From the NCBI GenBank assembly GCA_016215145.1, contig JACRLA010000350.1:1-9316 (forward strand): a DNA stretch of 9,316 nucleotides. The letters run 5' to 3'. This DNA comes from Chloroflexota bacterium. Lineage in GTDB: Bacteria > Chloroflexota > Anaerolineae > Anaerolineales > VGOW01. Made by a program: the position numbers and the translations under genes. Below are positions 6,402-9,316 of this stretch, piece by piece (the first letter of the stretch is position 1; each line of letters begins with the position of its first letter). The notes below the pieces were generated by a model. The model was not told the DNA's origin. It searched no databases and worked only from the letters and a program-made list of their open reading frames with translations.

Positions 6402-6809
6402 TTAGCGAGGCCAAAGGCGGAAACCCATTTGCTCAAAGTGATGATCGAAGGTGAAGGCGTCGCGCAGTTTTAAGTGGCGCATGACAACAAAGCTAGTGCA
6501 GTCAGTAAAAGAGAAATGCTTGTCACTGTATTGCTTGAACAACTTCCAGGCTTCATCCCATTGTTCGATATTCACGCGAATAAATCTGACGCGAGGAGAA
6601 TGTGAGAGCCAATCCCCGCACAACGCCGCTTGGGTGTGACCTGCTCTGCCTAGAATTAAAGTAACTGCTTCGTCAAAGACATAATCGGTGATGTAAAAAG
6701 TGATCTTCTGTTCCGATAATTCTTTGAATGCTTCCGAAGCGACGCGGTGATATTTGTCGTCTGTGTCATAAAGCGCTTGCCAAGCGGCGCTGTCGGCAAA
6801 GAGGTTCAT
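6402..6809 (-). CDS. PIN-domain ribonuclease toxin (VapC-like)
   Basis: This 135-residue protein has the compact PIN fold expected of type II toxins that cleave RNA with Mg2+ or Mn2+. The four acidic residues are in place: Asp6 (FADSAAW), Glu47 (VFDEAVTLIL), Asp103 (FSFTDCTSFVVM) and Asp122 (TFDHHFEQMGF). The length is normal and nothing suggests inactivation. Its ATG overlaps the TGA of the antitoxin gene as ATGA (bases 6806-6809), the classic arrangement for translational coupling, and it lacks its own Shine-Dalgarno site. The RNA target cannot be predicted. The antitoxin is expected to mask the active site. The toxin gene is followed after 19 bases by the methyltransferase/reductase gene, so read-through of the regulated toxin-antitoxin promoter could feed that gene. 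Confidence 0.93.
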   Translation of the reverse strand: MNLFADSAAWQALYDTDDKYHRVASEAFKELSEQKITFYITDYVFDEAVTLILGRAGHTQAALCGDWLSHSPRVRFIRVNIEQWDEAWKLFKQYSDKHFSFTDCTSFVVMRHLKLRDAFTFDHHFEQMGFRLWPR

Positions 6810-7171
6810 AGAGTTTTACGCTTTCGTTTTTCTCGCTTCGGTTTTGCGCGATAGAGAGTTGACGCCTTTTCGCGAATACGTTTGAGAGTTTTCGTTTCGT
6901 CAGGTTCACGCTTGGGTGAGCCATAAAGATAATGATCGTGATTAATCGCCGTATCCGAAACTCCGCTTGAATACATCCCGATCATTTTGAAAATCGGATC
7001 GTCGGCGCGCAAGATGCCATCGTCCTCTTCAATCTCCGCGCGATCTAAATAATCTTCGAGTGCCGTGCGGATTTGCACTGCCAGCGTCAGATCATACTTC
7101 TCGGCTCGCTGTTGGAGTTTGTTGTAAATCTCTCGCGGCAAATACACTTGAGTTCTTACCATCGTGTCCAT
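6806..7171 (-). CDS. Ribbon-helix-helix antitoxin paired with the PIN toxin (copy 1)
   Basis: This 121-residue protein starts with a ribbon-helix-helix DNA-binding domain: the strand VRTQVYLP (5-12), then helices in REIYNKLQQRAEKY and TLAVQIRTALEDYL (to about 42). The strand would insert in the major groove of the operator. The middle carries the motif HDHYLYG (78-84), shared with the second antitoxin, and the end is strongly basic (RAKPKREKRKRK). The C-terminal half probably wraps the PIN toxin; this part is inference. The ATG at 7169-7171 has a good ribosome binding site, GAGAGGT at 7177-7183, five bases away. A second ATG three codons later (7160-7162) is aligned with the shared core MVRTQVYLPR and could also serve. 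The stop overlaps the toxin start. A TAGATGT-N9-ACATCTA palindrome lies 18 bases before the start, the likely autoregulatory operator. Confidence 0.9.
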   Translation of the reverse strand: MDTMVRTQVYLPREIYNKLQQRAEKYDLTLAVQIRTALEDYLDRAEIEEDDGILRADDPIFKMIGMYSSGVSDTAINHDHYLYGSPKREPDETKTLKRIREKASTLYRAKPKREKRKRKTL

Positions 7172-7209
7172 AAATTACCTCTCGATAGATAGATGTATGC
7201 AATCCACAT
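7156..7209 (-). CDS. Possible 17-residue leader peptide overlapping the antitoxin start
   Basis: A short frame, MWIAYIYLSRGNLWTRW, begins at an ATG (7207-7209) six bases after AAGGAGGT (7216-7223), the best Shine-Dalgarno sequence in the window. It runs through the operator and the antitoxin ribosome binding site and stops (TAA, 7156-7158) just past the second antitoxin ATG, in a different frame. Ribosomes ending here could re-initiate on the antitoxin. The peptide is rich in aromatic residues (three Trp, two Tyr). It may equally be a remnant of an older gene start; no homology is recognised. Confidence 0.25.
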   Translation of the reverse strand: MWIAYIYLSRGNLWTRW

Positions 7210-7212
7210 CTA
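7190..7212. promoter_or_regulatory. Operator palindrome upstream of antitoxin copy 1
   Basis: TAGATGT (7190-7196) and ACATCTA (7206-7212) form a perfect inverted repeat with a 9-base spacer. The same arms and the same spacing occur before antitoxin copy 2. Ribbon-helix-helix antitoxins usually repress their own operon by binding such sites. Unlike site 2, this spacer contains no TATAAT, so the promoter position is unclear. Confidence 0.65.
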
Positions 7213-7320
7213 GTAACCTCCTTGCACAAGACTCGTGTTGCGCGCGAGTCGCGGCTCACTTCTATTGTCGTCCTCGTGGGTCGAAGGGCGACATCCAACC
7301 ACTTGTGTCTGCAAAGAATC

Positions 7321-7719
7321 TCACCGCTGCCCTCCTTTGCGTTTCGCCGGTGTTCGTTTTTTTGCGCGAAGGCGATAGTTGGCTAGCGGTTCACGCACTG
7401 CAACTATTTTCTCTTGATTGCGACGACGTTCTCGCGCGGGTGTATTCTCCCCATGCGGATCACCGTAAATATATTTGTCGTGATTTTCTGCTCCGTCGTG
7501 AATGCCGCTGCTGCCATGTCGGCCAATGATTTCAAACAGATTTCCGAGATCGAGAGGTTCAATTTCTTTCTCGTCGTGCTTGCCACGCCGCGCGTAGTTC
7601 TCTAACGCCTCACGAATTTGCACTGCCATTGTGATGCCCTGTTTCTTTGCCCGCGCTTGCAGGTCGTTATAGATGCCTCGCGGCAAATACACTTGGGTTC
7701 GCACCATGTTCTCGCTCAT
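7321..7719 (-). CDS. Unpaired ribbon-helix-helix antitoxin homologue (copy 2)
   Basis: This 132-residue protein is a close relative of copy 1: from the shared MVRTQVYLPR onward about 29 of 41 residues agree by hand count, and a 19-base stretch near the start is identical (CTCGCGGCAAATACACTTG at 7132-7150 and 7677-7695 on the plus strand). It keeps the ribbon-helix-helix domain (about 6-43), the HDKYIYG motif (80-86) and a basic tail (RLRAKKRTPAKRKGG). The ATG at 7717-7719 has AAGAGGTG at 7724-7731, four bases away. No toxin gene follows: the next 149 bases hold no PIN-like reading frame before copy 1. It may have lost its toxin, may act on the neighbour's toxin, or may be only a regulator. 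The gene starts 34 bases after the metallophosphoesterase stop but has its own operator and -10. Confidence 0.87.
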   Translation of the reverse strand: MSENMVRTQVYLPRGIYNDLQARAKKQGITMAVQIREALENYARRGKHDEKEIEPLDLGNLFEIIGRHGSSGIHDGAENHDKYIYGDPHGENTPARERRRNQEKIVAVREPLANYRLRAKKRTPAKRKGGQR

Positions 7720-7732
7720 ATCTCACCTCTTA

Positions 7733-7757
7733 ATAGATGTATGTATTATACATCTAT
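7733..7757. promoter_or_regulatory. Operator palindrome with -10 upstream of antitoxin copy 2
   Basis: ATAGATGTAT (7733-7742) and ATACATCTAT (7748-7757) are perfect 10-base arms around a 5-base spacer; the inner TAGATGT-N9-ACATCTA core is the same as at copy 1. On the minus strand TATAAT occupies 7745-7750, a perfect -10 hexamer, so a bound repressor would block polymerase. No good -35 is visible. The TAG stop of the metallophosphoesterase gene (7754-7756) is part of the right arm. Confidence 0.75.
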
Positions 7758-8524
7758 AGACGTGGCAGTTGCTGCCCGCGCAAATGCTGTGTCACCAACT
7801 CTGCTGCCGGATGTTTGATTTTTTGTATCGCTTCTACTACCGATTCGTGGTCGTAATCTACACGGCGCTGTTCAAGGCGATACCCTTTTTCATCGGCGGT
7901 TAGTAACACGTAACCTGCACGCAGGTCGGGCGCGATGGGGTTGCTGACACTGCTGGGGTTGATCAGGCGCACGCCGTTTACAGTGCGATCTTGCGCTTGA
8001 TGTGTGTGTCCGACGAAAACTAAGTCCGCATCGCACTCTTTTAACAGTTCCCACAGTTCGTCATCAGTCATCCAAGGATTCATACCCCGCCCTTCATCTG
8101 TGCCGGGGGAGGCGTGAACGCACAAAACGCGCGTGCCGTTGGGTAAAGTAAAACGCCGATCTAACGGCAACGCCGCCAGCCAATCGAACCAACCCGCAAC
8201 GGAGACCGCGCCTCGAGTCCAAGTCATGCTGCGCGTGACTGTGATCAATTGCGGAAGTTGACTCGTATCTTTCTTTACTTCGTTTACCCATTCCTGCGGC
8301 GGTTGATCATCTGATGTCACATAACGATCTGTGTTGCCTCGTATCAAATGCGCGTTGGGTAATTTCGAGAGTCGTTCCAACACACCGAGAGGATCGTGCC
8401 CAATGGCAACAAGGTCGCCAAGAATCCAATACTCATCCACGCCGCCTCGCGTTTGAATATCGGCTAACACCGCGTCGAGGGCGATGGAGTTGCCGTGAAT
8501 GTCGGAGAAGATTGCGATACGCAT
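7754..8524 (-). CDS. Metallophosphoesterase family protein (calcineurin-like, YfcE-type)
   Basis: This 256-residue protein carries the full set of metal-binding motifs of the calcineurin-like superfamily: Asp8 and His10 (SDIHGN), Asp37 (LGDLVAIG), Asn64 (RGNTD), His137 (VHASPG) and His173-x-His175 (VGHTHQ). These hold two metal ions that cleave phosphate mono- or diesters; the substrate cannot be told from sequence. The NPSSVSNP segment (189-196) after the last metal motif is typical of the YfcE and ApaH-like branches, which are cytoplasmic; no signal peptide is seen. The ATG at 8522-8524 has no clear Shine-Dalgarno site and lies 33 bases after the metH stop, with a palindrome in the gap, so the two genes may be co-transcribed. 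The stop codon lies in the operator of the next gene. Confidence 0.93.
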   Translation of the reverse strand: MRIAIFSDIHGNSIALDAVLADIQTRGGVDEYWILGDLVAIGHDPLGVLERLSKLPNAHLIRGNTDRYVTSDDQPPQEWVNEVKKDTSQLPQLITVTRSMTWTRGAVSVAGWFDWLAALPLDRRFTLPNGTRVLCVHASPGTDEGRGMNPWMTDDELWELLKECDADLVFVGHTHQAQDRTVNGVRLINPSSVSNPIAPDLRAGYVLLTADEKGYRLEQRRVDYDHESVVEAIQKIKHPAAELVTQHLRGQQLPRL

Positions 8525-8532
8525 ATACTTTT

Positions 8533-8561
8533 GTAAAGACGTTCCGTCGGAACGTCTCTAC
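8533..8561. repeat. Palindromic element between metH and the metallophosphoesterase gene
   Basis: AGACGTTCCG (8537-8546) and CGGAACGTCT (8548-8557) form a perfect 10-base inverted repeat around one T, extended by GTA (8533-8535) and TAC (8559-8561) across one mismatch. In RNA the loop would be three or more bases. The metH stop codon TAG (8558-8560) lies in its right end. The outer AGACG...CGTCTCT is shared with the terminator stem at 4488-4510. After the stem the minus strand has only a short T-run, so it is not a strong terminator. Confidence 0.75.
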
Positions 8562-9316
8562 GACTCCTTCCTCATCGCCCGCTCAATTTGCTCCACGCGA
8601 TTTCCACCAATCGTGTAATACCTGGCCTCTGGGTGATGCACGATGATCGCCGCCGTAGATTGTTCGGGGATGAGTTGGTAAGCAGAACTTAAACTCATGC
8701 CCAATTCTTTTTCGGCGGGCAACAATTTGAAAACTTTTGCGTGATCATCCAGATCGGGAATCGCTGGATAGCCCCACGAATATCGTTTGCCCCGATTCGG
8801 CGCGAGACCGAGTTCGCGTTTGATGTGACGATGCACATATTCGGCAGTGGCTTCGGCAGTTTGCACGGCGAGACCATGCAAGAAATAAGCGTCGCCGTAT
8901 TCGTTTTTAGAATCACGCTCGTCAAACAATTCCGTTGCGCGCGCGCCGACGGTGACAACTTGGAACGCCACCACATCCATCACGCCCGAATCCACCGGCG
9001 CAAAATAATCTGCCAAACATAAATGGTCTTGCGAATCTTGTCGCGGAAATTCAAAGCGTGTGATTTCTTTGCCGTTTTCATACACGATCAACGACTCGCC
9101 ATCCGATTGCGCCTGCCAATATCCGTAGACCGCTTTCGGCGTTAACCATTTCTCACGCATCGCGTCGCGCTTCATCTTCGCCAGCCGTTCTTCAAATTCC
9201 GCTTTCAACTTTTCCCACTCCGCGCCGTGCGTGTTCTTCGCGCCCCACGAGAGTCGAAACAACTCATCTTTGTCCATGCACTCGAACACCAACTCTAATG
9301 GCATCTGATCGATCAC
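8558..9316 (-). CDS. metH: Cobalamin-dependent methionine synthase, C-terminal part with activation domain (runs off right edge)
   Basis: The last 252 codons are visible; the frame is open to the right edge, so the GTG at 9314-9316 is not taken as a start. The segment after about residue 57 (counted from the edge) reads LTPKAVYGYWQAQSDGESL, then RFEFPRQDSQDHLCLADYF, and RYSWGYPAIPD at 178-188. This is the AdoMet-binding activation domain of MetH, whose R-x3-GYPA-x-PD motif holds S-adenosylmethionine during reductive reactivation of oxidised cob(II)alamin. The full enzyme transfers the methyl group of 5-methyl-THF to homocysteine via methylcobalamin in the cytoplasm. The cobalamin, folate and homocysteine modules, if present, lie outside the window. 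The protein ends RAMRKES at a TAG that belongs to a palindromic element. The homocysteine methyltransferase/MTHFR fusion encoded downstream serves the same pathway. Confidence 0.95.
   Translation of the reverse strand: MIDQMPLELVFECMDKDELFRLSWGAKNTHGAEWEKLKAEFEERLAKMKRDAMREKWLTPKAVYGYWQAQSDGESLIVYENGKEITRFEFPRQDSQDHLCLADYFAPVDSGVMDVVAFQVVTVGARATELFDERDSKNEYGDAYFLHGLAVQTAEATAEYVHRHIKRELGLAPNRGKRYSWGYPAIPDLDDHAKVFKLLPAEKELGMSLSSAYQLIPEQSTAAIIVHHPEARYYTIGGNRVEQIERAMRKES

Noticed and set aside
6383..6436. TTG start that would extend the methyltransferase/reductase by 18 residues
   Set aside because: It overlaps the toxin gene by 35 bases, has no ribosome binding site, and the extra residues look like no part of the family; the ATG at 6380-6382 fits better.
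7230..7250. GACTCG-N9-CGAGTC inverted repeat downstream of antitoxin copy 2
   Set aside because: Only six-base arms with a loose spacer and no T-run on the coding strand; too weak to call a terminator.
7172..7320. Possible remnant of a second PIN toxin after antitoxin copy 2
   Set aside because: No frame gives the acidic PIN motifs or a stretch resembling the neighbouring toxin; no trace can be supported.
9314..9316. GTG at the right edge as a start codon for metH
   Set aside because: The frame is open to the edge and MetH is far longer; the visible part is only its C-terminal end.

Overview
The window looks like chromosomal DNA of a free-living bacterium, most plausibly a member of Chloroflexota (Anaerolineae-like). 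That guess rests on the gene repertoire and style: a homocysteine methyltransferase/MTHFR fusion, an FHA protein with a C-terminal membrane anchor, ribbon-helix-helix/PIN modules, palindromic intergenic repeats and frequent absence of Shine-Dalgarno sites. No rRNA or other taxonomic marker is present. Eleven of the twelve clear genes lie on the minus strand; only the FHA gene is on the plus strand. No tRNA, rRNA, CRISPR or transposase was seen, and no gene-free stretch reaches 300 bases.

Left block (1-3747, minus strand, read right to left): a zinc-dependent phospholipase C-like protein, two tandem paralogous membrane-anchored proteins with a decayed NERD (nuclease-related) fold, an RmlD-type dTDP-sugar reductase, and the N-terminal part of a family 2 glycosyltransferase that runs off the left edge. 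Gaps are 8, 66, 32 and 78 bases. The first two or three genes are probably one transcript. The sugar genes suggest envelope polysaccharide synthesis. A period-8 inverted repeat fills the gap between the last two genes.

Middle (3748-4519): a divergent regulatory region with a good sigma-70-type promoter and a palindrome, then the FHA-domain membrane protein on the plus strand, ended by two consecutive hairpins of which the second is a textbook intrinsic terminator.

Right block (4520-9316, minus strand): the 3' part of cobalamin-dependent methionine synthase (metH), a metallophosphoesterase, an unpaired ribbon-helix-helix antitoxin, a complete antitoxin/PIN-toxin pair, and a bifunctional homocysteine S-methyltransferase/methylenetetrahydrofolate reductase. 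Two methionine/one-carbon enzymes thus flank a toxin-antitoxin island.

The most interesting signals are: (1) the tandem NERD-like proteins, which have lost catalytic residues to different degrees; (2) the two homologous antitoxin genes, which share a 23-bp operator (TAGATGT-N9-ACATCTA) although only one has a toxin; (3) a 17-codon reading frame with a near-perfect Shine-Dalgarno site that starts inside one operator and ends inside the antitoxin start region; and (4) related palindromes, one of which supplies the metH stop codon.
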